Assembly: GCA_043782755.1 (NCBI GenBank)
Contig: JAYWAC010000029.1
Coordinates: 1-7,393 of the forward strand
Direction: 5' to 3'
Source of the DNA: JADJYF01 sp043782755
Lineage (GTDB): Bacteria > Pseudomonadota > Gammaproteobacteria > Ga0077536
Length of the DNA stretch: 7,393 nucleotides
The notes below the pieces were generated by a model. That model was not told where the DNA came from, searched no databases, and worked only from the letters and a program-made list of their open reading frames with translations. This document shows, piece after piece, positions 1 to 6,055 of the stretch (position 1 is the first letter of the stretch; each line of letters begins with the position of its first letter). Both the position numbers and the translations under genes were made by a program.

Positions 1-184
1 GGGGGCATGTCACCGAACCAAATGAACAGAAGACGCAGCAATCTCCGGGGTTGGGTCGCAGCAGTTTCTTACAGCCGCTGCACTCATAATAGAATTGGCA
101 AGCCTCCGTCGGCATAGTTTCTTGCTTTGCAAAGCCGCATTGCGGGCAAGTCAGTACGGATTCAAACGCGATAGCGGCATTCAT
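1..184 (-). CDS. GDCCVxC domain small Cys-rich protein, 3' end cut by window edge
   Basis: The minus-strand frame opens with ATG at 184 and stays open to the window edge, giving 61 complete codons. The protein is cysteine-rich: a CPQC pair (C13, C16), C29, a CSGC pair (C35, C38), then the signature GDCCVFC (C49, C50, C53) followed by SFGSVTCP (C60). This matches the family named for its GDCCVxC motif, some members of which are selenoproteins; here all seen positions are Cys codons. The paired Cys suggest metal (zinc-like) or redox chemistry, but the function is not known to me. Family members are about 65-75 residues, so only a few residues should be missing. No hydrophobic segment is seen, so it is probably cytosolic. 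The start fits the usual family N-terminus (S-V-L-T-C-P near residue 10). There is no Shine-Dalgarno; see the promoter at 197-225. It is divergent from the CnrY/CnrX-like genes. Confidence 0.85.
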   Translation of the reverse strand, partial: MNAAIAFESVLTCPQCGFAKQETMPTEACQFYYECSGCKKLLRPNPGDCCVFCSFGSVTCP

Positions 185-196
185 AGGATCGGCACC

Positions 197-225
197 ATTA
201 CATTGTGGATGCGTGCTTCTCTCAA
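197..225 (-). promoter_or_regulatory. Candidate sigma-70 promoter for the GDCCVxC gene
   Basis: On the minus strand, TTGAGA (225-220, 5/6 to TTGACA) is followed after exactly 17 bases by TGTAAT (202-197, 5/6 to TATAAT). A start about 7 bases downstream would fall near 190, only about 6 bases before the ATG at 184, so the message would be almost leaderless. This agrees with the lack of any purine-rich ribosome site before that ATG. It is a match by eye only. Confidence 0.5.
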
Positions 226-355
226 AGGGTAAACGCCATAGCGCAATCGCGCCATCTTCGCCACCCTACGTTTCTACGCGCTGCGCCGGGATAAGCAGCA
301 CCGCTTAAAAGTGAGGGATTTCGGCCTGCGGGACGTATACCAATTAATGTGGTGT

Positions 356-360
356 GGAGG
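356..360 (+). promoter_or_regulatory. Shine-Dalgarno fixing the start of the CnrY-like gene
   Basis: GGAGG lies 7 bases before ATG 368. In-frame earlier starts (GTG 311, ATG 347) lack such a site, and the 19 extra residues they would add do not look like the family N-terminus. I therefore place the start at 368. I see no convincing promoter for this gene in 226-355. Confidence 0.75.
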
Positions 361-367
361 CTTGACG

Positions 368-661
368 ATGGATGGCAATCTGGAACGCGCCTTACAGTCT
401 TTGAAAGAGGCGGATGCAGACCGCTCGCCCGATGGTATCGAAAGCGCGGTTTGGCGAAGCATTGAACAGGATCGCACACACCGTGTACGCGCGTTCGTTC
501 TCATACCGATTCTCGCGTTAACCGTATGCTTGGCGCTAGGGGTTGGGGTCCTGATTGGCAATGCTACAGCCGTGACTCGCGCGCAGGATAAATCTGAAAT
601 CTCCGTCCTCTCGGTCCGGCCCGCGCTTGCCCCCTCAACACTGCTGGGCGCACGCGAATGA
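368..661 (+). CDS. CnrY-like membrane-anchored anti-sigma factor
   Basis: This encodes 97 residues from ATG 368. Residues 1-40 are a charged, probably helical cytosolic part (ERALQSLKEADAD, then GIESAVWRSIEQ) of the kind that holds an ECF sigma factor. One membrane helix spans about 42-64 (AFVLIPILALTVCLALG). A short periplasmic tail ends in LAPSTLLG, a C-terminal motif I associate with CnrY/NccY-type proteins. In the cnr system CnrY sequesters sigma factor CnrH at the membrane and is controlled by the metal sensor CnrX. The stop overlaps the next start (ATGA at 658-661), so the two genes are translationally coupled in the cnrY-cnrX order. The gene is intact, but its probable partner sigma gene at 1095 is broken. 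The assignment rests on gene order, topology and the short motifs, since CnrY proteins are poorly conserved. Confidence 0.7.
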   Translation: MDGNLERALQSLKEADADRSPDGIESAVWRSIEQDRTHRVRAFVLIPILALTVCLALGVGVLIGNATAVTRAQDKSEISVLSVRPALAPSTLLGARE

Positions 662-1098
662 GCCGCCAGGCGCCAGCTCTCATTCTTACGGTTGTGCTTG
701 CGCTTTTCGCCGGGGTCGGTGGGGCTTGGATAGGCGCGCGATTTGTGTTCCCGCGGCGTCACTCGCCATCCTTGCATGAGCTTGTTCACAAAGAACTCGA
801 CCTGTCGAAAGAGCAAAAAGCACAAATCGCGATGCTCGAACAGCAGTTCGCCGCTCGCCGGCGGGCGCGGGAAGACAAATTGCATGTCGCGAATGCAGAG
901 TTGGCAGCGGCCATCAATGAGCGCCACGAGTATTCACATGAGGTGCAAACGGCCCTCGAACACTTCCATAAAGCGATGGGCGAATTACGGAAAAAGACGG
1001 TTGAGCACGTGCTGGCGACGCGCAAAGTTTTACGTCCCGACCAAGCCATCAATTTCGACCGCCATGTCAGCGAGGCCCTGACCACCCAAACACCGTGA
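658..1098 (+). CDS. CnrX-like periplasmic heavy-metal sensor (Metal_resist family)
   Basis: This encodes 146 residues: an N-terminal membrane anchor (about 7-28) and a periplasmic four-helix hairpin rich in Arg, Glu and His, as in CnrX, NccX and the wider Spy/CpxP-like group. From memory of CnrX, its Ni/Co ligands are H42, H46, E63, H119 and M123. With a constant offset of two, this protein has H40, H44 (LHELVHKEL), E61 (MLEQQF) and H117 (VEHVLATRKVLRP), but Thr at 121 in place of the Met. The site is therefore mostly kept, with a changed fifth ligand. Its role would be to sense periplasmic metal and act through the upstream CnrY-like protein to release a sigma factor. Both junctions are coupled: ATGA with the upstream gene, GTGA (1095-1098) with the sigma gene. 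Sensing of Ni, Co, Cu or another metal cannot be told from sequence. Confidence 0.8.
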   Translation: MSRQAPALILTVVLALFAGVGGAWIGARFVFPRRHSPSLHELVHKELDLSKEQKAQIAMLEQQFAARRRAREDKLHVANAELAAAINERHEYSHEVQTALEHFHKAMGELRKKTVEHVLATRKVLRPDQAINFDRHVSEALTTQTP

Positions 1099-1650
1099 GC
1101 GCCGGCGACGCAGCGGTCGATGCAGATCTTGCCAGTCGCGCGGCAGGGGGGATGACAACGCGTTCACCTTACCGATTCGGCGTCGCAAGGGTCCGCTTTA
1201 TTGCTTCGTTTGGCGATATGTCGGCGATCGCGATGCGGCGCTCGACGTCGTCCCGGAGTCCTTTGTGGCCGCATGGAAGGCTTTGCGGCGGTATCACAAG
1301 AACAGAGCTTTCTCGGTATTGATCCGTGCGATTGCTCTTAGCAATTGTCGTGATCGTACTCGGCGCGAGGCCGTGCGGCGCGCGATATTTAGTCATTGCG
1401 ACCTAACTTCTTTCGAAGACGCGTGGCTGGTTGATGACACGCCGGGCCCGGAAGAATCGATGGTGTCGCGCGAAGAAAATGCCCACTTGCACGCGGCGTT
1501 CGCTCGCCTTCCTTCCAAGCTCGCTGACGGCGCAGCAAGCGACGATTTTTCGACGAAACCGGGTCATAGCCGTATCACATATATCACTTCTCGCTCGTCA
1601 GCACGTAGCGTATCTGCGACATCGCAACGCACGCTCTGAAGCAGGCTTAA
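1095..1650 (+). pseudogene. Broken ECF sigma factor, CnrH-like
   Basis: The gene starts at GTG 1095, overlapping the sensor's stop, and reads 19 codons (SAGDAAVDADLASRAAGG). It then needs a frame change at the G6 tract 1146-1151; the other frame continues DDNAFTLPIRRRKGPLYCFV and onward as a clear sigma-70 region 2 (WRYVGDRDAALDVV, ESFVAAWKALRRY, IRAIALSNCRDRTRREAVRRAIF). Usual conserved residues are altered: VQESF reads VPESF, and a Trp expected after FSV is Leu. Region 4 begins (HLHAAFARLPSKLADG) but loses similarity near 1535. A third frame then gives SLLARQHVAYLRHRN (about 1585-1630), resembling the end of region 4.2 (the RARQ stretch), so the recognition helix appears deleted as well as frameshifted. 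In the main frame the stop is at 1637-1639. With at least two lesions plus substitutions, it is very unlikely to be functional. The 3' limit is approximate. Confidence 0.75.
1146..1151 (+). repeat. G6 homopolymer at the sigma-gene frameshift
   Basis: Six consecutive G sit exactly where the reading frame must change from the frame of GTG 1095 to the frame encoding DDNAFTLP. One extra G (seven in all), or two fewer, would rejoin the frames. It may be a slip mutation, a slippery site or a sequencing error. The separate loss of region 4 argues that the gene is dead either way. Confidence 0.7.
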
Positions 1651-1705
1651 TATCGCACTGCGATTACGCCACCGCCGCTGACGCCCTGCTCCGCCCATCG
1701 CCGAT

Positions 1706-2332
1706 TCACGGCTCCTCACCCTGCCCTTGGGTGTCATGCTCTTCAGCGCCGTGCTGCGGCTCTGACTTCCCATCCATCTCTGGCATGGCCATCCCTTGCA
1801 TGTCGCCGTGGACATGTGCACCCCTGCCGTTCGCGCTGCGGGCAGTAAGGATCTGATACTGCGCAGGCGTCAGTCGCGGTAGCTGCTGCAAAAACGCAAC
1901 CATTGCCCACAGACGATGATCGTCATGCGTCAGCCCCCAGGCCGGCATGCCGCTCATCTTGAAGCCGTGCTTGATGATCCAGAAGGTCGCGGCCGGATTG
2001 TCGCGCTTGACCTTCGCTAGGTTAGGTGGCTGCGGATACATCGCCGACGCCATCTCAGATCTCTCGACGCCTGGCCTGAGATGACAGCCGGTACACATTT
2101 CATTGTAGTCGGCCCCGCCGGAGGTAATCATCGCAGGATCATCGAGTGGCGGAACGTCAATGCCGCGCGCGCGCAGCGCGACCGAGCGTTCGCGCACCGC
2201 TTCCATGAGCCAGTAAACCGGTTTCGTATGCGGGTCATCCGCGGCGACATTGAAGATCCCGAAGTAGATGAACAGTAAGCCGGCGACGAGTCCGGCGCTA
2301 CCAAGCACGAGCATCAATTTAATCAATTTCAT
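1706..2332 (-). CDS. Membrane-anchored monohaem cytochrome c with Met/His-rich tail
   Basis: This encodes 208 residues. An N-terminal hydrophobic helix (about 6-28) has no obvious signal cleavage site and probably stays as an inner-membrane anchor, placing the rest in the periplasm. The haem site is C80-T-G-C83-H84. The sixth ligand is probably Met in KHGFKMSGMPAWG (M126 or M129), with the usual cytochrome c C-terminal helix after it (HDDHRLWAMVAFLQQLP). Beyond about residue 170 an unstructured tail carries HVHGDMQGMAMPEMDG and further His, a likely copper-binding extension. The ATG at 2332 has GGAG 7 bases upstream and lies 26 bases after the oxidase stop, so the two are probably cotranscribed. 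The context suggests it exchanges electrons with the copper oxidase during Cu(I) oxidation, which is inference. It ends the minus-strand run, facing the broken sigma gene. Confidence 0.85.
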   Translation of the reverse strand: MKLIKLMLVLGSAGLVAGLLFIYFGIFNVAADDPHTKPVYWLMEAVRERSVALRARGIDVPPLDDPAMITSGGADYNEMCTGCHLRPGVERSEMASAMYPQPPNLAKVKRDNPAATFWIIKHGFKMSGMPAWGLTHDDHRLWAMVAFLQQLPRLTPAQYQILTARSANGRGAHVHGDMQGMAMPEMDGKSEPQHGAEEHDTQGQGEEP

Positions 2333-2358
2333 GACGCGCTCCGAAGTGTGTCGAGAAC

Positions 2359-3753
2359 TCAGCCGCCGGGCTTCATGCCGGACATGTCCGGCATCGTATC
2401 GGGCGCTTGCGCCGGCGCAGCGCGGGCAACCGCTGACCCCTTACGCACGGGATTACCATAATCTGGATCACCGCTCACGCGCAGTGCAACCGTGCCCGTG
2501 GGATGCGCATACCAGCCCGGATCGCGGTAGTCACCGACGGCAAGCTCATCACGCACTTTAACCACGGTAAACATGCCGCCCATCTCGACCGATCCGAATG
2601 GCCCCTGGCCCGTCATCATGGGTAGCGTATTCTCGGGACCCACCAGCCCCATCGCCACGTGACCGCCGTGCTCGGACATACCGTCCTTGCCCATCGCCAT
2701 GTAGCCCGGCAACATCGAGCGAATGGTCTTCTCGACCCCACTCTGATCGACGCCGACAGGATTCGGAATACCGTGTCCCATCGGCCCCATTGTGTGATGC
2801 GACATATGGCAGTGCAGCGCCCAGTCTCCGGGAATGGCCACGAATTCATAGTCACGCATTTGTCCCACGCCAATGATCTCGGTGACTTCCGAGCGCCACG
2901 CCGAGCGCGGCCAGCGGCCACCATCGCCGCCGGTGACTGAAAATTGCACGCCGTGCAGATGGATGGGGTGATTCCACATCGACAGATTACCGATGCGAAT
3001 GCGCACGCGTTCGCCGGTGCGCGCGACTATCGGGTCGATCGCGGGCCAGGTTTTGCTGTTGAAGGTCCACAGATCAAATTCCTGCATTATGCTGGGGTCG
3101 GGCCGGTAAGTACCCGGCTGCAACGCCCAGTTGTGCAGCAGGAATGCATAGTCGCGATCGATCGTTTCCGGCTCGCCGTCGCGCGGATGAATGATGAACA
3201 AGCCCATCATGCCGAGCGCCATCTGCACCATCTCGTCGGCATGCGGGTGATACATGTGCGACCCGTGCTGCTTGAGTGTGAACTCATAAGCATAGGTCTC
3301 GCCCGGCAAGATGTGGGGTTGACTGAGACCGCCGACACCATCCATGCCACTCGGCAGATACAGCCCATGCCAATGCACCGACGTCGGTTCACCCAAGCGA
3401 TTCGTGACGTAGATTCGCACACGGTCTCCTTCCACCGCTTCGATCGTCGGCCCCGGTGTCGTGCCGTTATAGCCCCAGCACTTGGCTTTGCTACCCGGCG
3501 CGAATTCGTGCTCGACTTCTTCAGCGACGAGATGAAACTCCTTCACGCCGTTTTTGACGACGTGAGGCAGGGTCCAACCATTCAGCGTGCGCACCGGTGT
3601 GTACGCATGGCTGCGGCCTTGTGGCGTCGGTACGACGGGCGAACGGGAACTCGGCGCTGCGTCAGCGCCGGCCTGTGCTTTGCTGCTGACCGCCAAGCCG
3701 GCAGCCACCGAGCCGACGCCGAGTGCCGACAGCAGATTGCGTCGCGTCACCAT
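2359..3753 (-). CDS. Two-domain multicopper oxidase (CopA/laccase-like copper oxidase)
   Basis: This encodes 464 residues. The N-terminus TRRNLLSALGVGSVAAGLA is a twin-arginine signal, so the enzyme is exported folded to the periplasm. All four copper-ligand motifs are present: HWHG (H127, H129), YHPH (H169, H171), NHPIHLHG (H262, H265, H267) and HCHMSHHTMGPM (H314, C315, H316, H320, M325). By family rules H262, C315, H320 and M325 hold the type 1 copper, and the eight other His build the trinuclear centre. There are only two cupredoxin domains (about 80-190 and 230-330), the first without a type 1 Cys, as in small two-domain oxidases that assemble as trimers. A Met/His-rich C-terminal region follows (GYMAMGKDGMSEHGGHVAMG, ending PDTMPDMSGM). 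The likely role is oxidation of Cu(I) to less toxic Cu(II) using O2. The start ATG 3753 has GGAGG 9 bases upstream and lies 2 bases after the preceding gene's stop. Confidence 0.92.
   Translation of the reverse strand: MVTRRNLLSALGVGSVAAGLAVSSKAQAGADAAPSSRSPVVPTPQGRSHAYTPVRTLNGWTLPHVVKNGVKEFHLVAEEVEHEFAPGSKAKCWGYNGTTPGPTIEAVEGDRVRIYVTNRLGEPTSVHWHGLYLPSGMDGVGGLSQPHILPGETYAYEFTLKQHGSHMYHPHADEMVQMALGMMGLFIIHPRDGEPETIDRDYAFLLHNWALQPGTYRPDPSIMQEFDLWTFNSKTWPAIDPIVARTGERVRIRIGNLSMWNHPIHLHGVQFSVTGGDGGRWPRSAWRSEVTEIIGVGQMRDYEFVAIPGDWALHCHMSHHTMGPMGHGIPNPVGVDQSGVEKTIRSMLPGYMAMGKDGMSEHGGHVAMGLVGPENTLPMMTGQGPFGSVEMGGMFTVVKVRDELAVGDYRDPGWYAHPTGTVALRVSGDPDYGNPVRKGSAVARAAPAQAPDTMPDMSGMKPGG
2375..2394. repeat. 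Perfect 20-bp palindrome inside the oxidase C-terminus
   Basis: The 20 bases are exactly their own reverse complement (arms ATGCCGGACA and TGTCCGGCAT). They lie 14 bases upstream of the oxidase stop codon in the transcribed direction, within codons for MPDMSGM. The symmetry may be a by-product of Met-rich codon use, or may form a hairpin or binding site between the oxidase and cytochrome genes. Confidence 0.6.
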
Positions 3754-3755
3754 GG

Positions 3756-4046
3756 CTATTTGCCTCCGCTGTCACTGGGCTGGCCGGCACCCCCATCCAT
3801 ACCGGGCATGTCCTTCATGTCCTGCCCCTGTATGTGATCATGAGGCGGGGTGTTCTTGCATTGGTCGTGCAGGGCTTTCATAAGTGGGTCATTCATGTCC
3901 ATCTTATTCGCGTCCATATCTTTCAGAGATGAACAGTCCGGAGCGGCGGCGTCCTTCTGCTCATGCTCGTTCGGATCGTGAGCCAAGGTCGGACCCGACA
4001 ACACCGCTAGCGTAAGAGAGAGGGCCATCGATAAATGGTTTTTCAT
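3756..4046 (-). CDS. Small exported protein with Cys-flanked DPLM motif and Met/His-rich tail
   Basis: This encodes 96 residues. A Sec signal peptide (NHLSMALSLTLAVLSGPTLA) would be cleaved after A22, leaving a periplasmic protein of about 74 residues that starts HDPNEHE. The core runs from C38 to C63 (CSSLKDMDANKMDMNDPLMKALHDQC), followed by HDHIQGQDMKDMPGMDG, which is rich in His, Asp and Met. I do not recognise a named family. The same core pattern (C-x2-LK, then DM-x-DPLM-x-AL-x3-C) occurs in the tail of the upstream outer-membrane protein at residues 555-575. The two Cys could form a disulfide or, with the Met and His, bind copper. GGAG lies 6 bases before ATG 4046, beginning right at the stop of the outer-membrane gene (9-base gap); a 2-base gap separates it from the oxidase. 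It is therefore surely in the same operon. Confidence 0.8.
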   Translation of the reverse strand: MKNHLSMALSLTLAVLSGPTLAHDPNEHEQKDAAAPDCSSLKDMDANKMDMNDPLMKALHDQCKNTPPHDHIQGQDMKDMPGMDGGAGQPSDSGGK

Positions 4047-4055
4047 ATAGATCTC

Positions 4056-5918
4056 CTAGTGTGTATGTGCGCTGATAGACGATGGTTGCCCGCCGTTGAC
4101 GGGCGGCGCGTCAGTGGTCGGTAAATTGGACGAAGAATTGTGGTAATTTTTGTGCTCGCCACTATTCGGGTTTATCGGTTGCGGCTGCTCACTACATTTC
4201 TGCGCGAGTGCTTGCATCAGCGGATCGCTCATGTCGGCATTTTTGAGTCGTTCGCAGGCAACTTGCTCGGCGGCAGAGCCGGCATGGGCCATCGGCTTCT
4301 TGTTGTTATCCACTGACGGCTCGACGGTGGGCGCCACTGGCTCGGGCTTCGGCATCGTCTCCATGTCGTGTCCGGAAGGATCCGTTCCGTCCATGCCTTT
4401 CATGTCCATGCCTTTCATGTCCATGCCCTTCATGTCCATGCCTTTCATGTCCATGCCGGACGACCCACCCGTGGTGTCGTGACGGCCGTGTCCTTCGTGG
4501 CCCGCGCCGTTTTCCTTCGGCGTGATCAAGGCTTTGGGTTCGATACTCTCTGTCGCGATCTGCGCGCTGCTTGGCAGCCGCGCTCCGATCGCCTGCGCCA
4601 GGTCGGCCCGCGCGATCCAATAGTCGGCGAGTGATTCGAGATAGCCTTGATAAGCATCGTACTCCGCCCGTTTGTCCCTAAGCGCTTCGAACTGACCAAT
4701 GATCATGTAGTTCAGCATTTCCGCAGAACGTCGCACGACTTCCTCACGCAGCGGAATGAGTTGCATGCGGAACCGCTCGACTAAGCCGCGTGCGCTTGCC
4801 ACCTTCGCGTGAGCAAGCTGCACCTCGTTGCTGACGCCAATTTCCAGCCTGTGTGCCTCGGCCCGCGCCAGATCCAGCTCGGCGCGCGCGCGCTCGACTC
4901 TACCGCTACCCCAGTTGAACACTGGCAGCGTCAGCCCCAGCGTCGGTCCGAGAATTCTGCTGCGGTCCGTTTCGTGCTCATAGTCAACCCCGAGTTGGAT
5001 GTCGCCGATCAATCGGTAGCTGCGCGTCACACCGAGTACATCCTCAAGGAGTACGACACCCTGACGCGCGGAAAGCAGATCGAGGCGTCCGACCAGCGCC
5101 AGTCGCTGCAAGTCCGCGAGTTCTTCTTCTTGGTTGATCGGTAGCGGCAGGCGTGTCTTGATGGTCCACCGATCGTCTTCGGCAGTTAGCCCCAGCAAGG
5201 TGTTGAGTGCCGATCGCGCTGCCAGCGCGTTGACGGCGGCGCGCTCAGCTTCCATGCGCGCTTCCGTTGCCGCGGCCTTTTCGCGCTCAAGCTGCAGCCG
5301 ATTGATATTGCCGGCGTCGAAGAAGCGTTGTGCGAGTTCTGCCGACGCACCCCCGGCCGCAGCAATGGCATCGCGAAGTTCCACCACCGCAATGGCACCG
5401 ACATAGGCGTAGTAGCCTGCCTCGACCTCGGCTGCGAGCTTGACTAACTCGCCTGCGACTTGCTGCTGCGTGCGGGCCAGTTCGCCACTCGCTCGGCGCT
5501 TGCGTGGCGAAAGATAAAGGATGTCGGCGAAGTTCTGCGCGAGCCCCAAGGCTACCTGCGCGCCGCCAGTACTGCCGTCCAACCAGGCGAACGAGAATAA
5601 AGGATTGCTGATCCGCGCCGCGTCGTAGACTTCGGCCTGAGCGATACCCAGCCTGGCATATTGCTGCAGGAGCTGTGGATTGCGCGTGAGTGCGATGCGC
5701 TGCGCCGACTCGACGGTGAGTGGCGTCGCTATCCATTCAGCGGTTTGACGTTGAGCTTCCTCATCCGCCAATGGCGCCGTAACCTGTGGGCCACCACGGT
5801 CGATGATGAGCGCTTTGCTATCGGCGAAGCCGCGATCGACGGGGATGCCGGCGCAAGCGGTCAAGAGTAAAACGGCCGCAAACACGGCGGAAATCTTCAA
5901 GCGACAATAATAGAACAC
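4056..5918 (-). CDS. TolC/CusC-like outer-membrane efflux lipoprotein with metal-binding C-terminal extension
   Basis: This encodes 620 residues from GTG 5918 (GGAGG 6 bases upstream). The signal peptide ends in a lipobox LTAC with lipid-bearing C22. Residues about 65-460 form the two outer-membrane efflux repeats, seen in TVESAQRIALTRNPQLLQQY, the long Ala/Glu/Arg-rich helices, and the second-half pattern LGPTLGLTLPVFNWGSGRVERA. It should trimerise as an outer-membrane channel and periplasmic tunnel. Usual TolC-like proteins are about 420-480 residues. Here some 150 extra C-terminal residues follow: GHEGHGRHDTTG, four tandem MDMKG units (489-508), GHDMETMPKPEP, and a Cys-flanked module C555-C575 (CERLKNADMSDPLMQALAQKC) shared with the next gene, ending SAHTH. 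The tail would bind copper in the periplasm near the channel mouth. No adaptor or pump gene is in the window. A Cu/heavy-metal substrate is inferred from neighbours and the tail. Confidence 0.9.
   Translation of the reverse strand: MFYYCRLKISAVFAAVLLLTACAGIPVDRGFADSKALIIDRGGPQVTAPLADEEAQRQTAEWIATPLTVESAQRIALTRNPQLLQQYARLGIAQAEVYDAARISNPLFSFAWLDGSTGGAQVALGLAQNFADILYLSPRKRRASGELARTQQQVAGELVKLAAEVEAGYYAYVGAIAVVELRDAIAAAGGASAELAQRFFDAGNINRLQLEREKAAATEARMEAERAAVNALAARSALNTLLGLTAEDDRWTIKTRLPLPINQEEELADLQRLALVGRLDLLSARQGVVLLEDVLGVTRSYRLIGDIQLGVDYEHETDRSRILGPTLGLTLPVFNWGSGRVERARAELDLARAEAHRLEIGVSNEVQLAHAKVASARGLVERFRMQLIPLREEVVRRSAEMLNYMIIGQFEALRDKRAEYDAYQGYLESLADYWIARADLAQAIGARLPSSAQIATESIEPKALITPKENGAGHEGHGRHDTTGGSSGMDMKGMDMKGMDMKGMDMKGMDGTDPSGHDMETMPKPEPVAPTVEPSVDNNKKPMAHAGSAAEQVACERLKNADMSDPLMQALAQKCSEQPQPINPNSGEHKNYHNSSSNLPTTDAPPVNGGQPSSISAHTH
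4391..4456. repeat. Tandem 15-bp repeat, four units plus partial, encoding (MDMKG)4
   Basis: The plus-strand unit ccatgcctttcatgt occurs at 4391, 4406, 4421 and 4436, then a partial copy at 4451. The copies are identical except one base in the third (c at 4428). The period is five codons, so copy-number change by slippage would keep the reading frame and only lengthen or shorten the Met/Lys tail of the outer-membrane protein. Confidence 0.95.
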
Positions 5919-5924
5919 GGAAAT

Positions 5925-5929
5925 CCTCC
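5925..5929 (-). promoter_or_regulatory. Shine-Dalgarno supporting GTG start of the TolC-like gene
   Basis: GGAGG on the minus strand, 6 bases before GTG 5918, decides this non-ATG start. The 137-base gap to the upstream gene (5919-6055) shows no promoter that I can support. Confidence 0.75.
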
Positions 5930-6055
5930 GGGACCGACCACAGGAAGGACCTGAACAGCCCAGCCAGGCTTATGGCGGAGAGACGGAAGCGGGTTTGACG
6001 AGCGCCTCTACGCGTCCATCAACCGACAAGGTCCCTCGTGCAAAAGCCGGGGCAA

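Noticed and set aside
311..367. Longer start (GTG 311 or ATG 347) for the CnrY-like gene
   Set aside because: ATG 368 has GGAGG at ideal spacing and gives a typical N-terminus; the extra residues do not look like the family.
1652..1664. Palindrome ATCGCA-C-TGCGAT between the broken sigma gene and the cytochrome gene, considered as a terminator
   Set aside because: The stem is at most 6 pairs with almost no loop, and no T-run follows on either strand.
2944..3837. Long plus-strand open frame (297 codons) across the oxidase gene
   Set aside because: It lies opposite the oxidase, which has complete copper-ligand motifs and a Tat signal. The frame shows no recognisable domain and no ribosome site.
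4391..4456. Repeats considered as a CRISPR array
   Set aside because: The units are 15 bp, directly tandem without spacers, and encode MDMKG in frame within a real gene.
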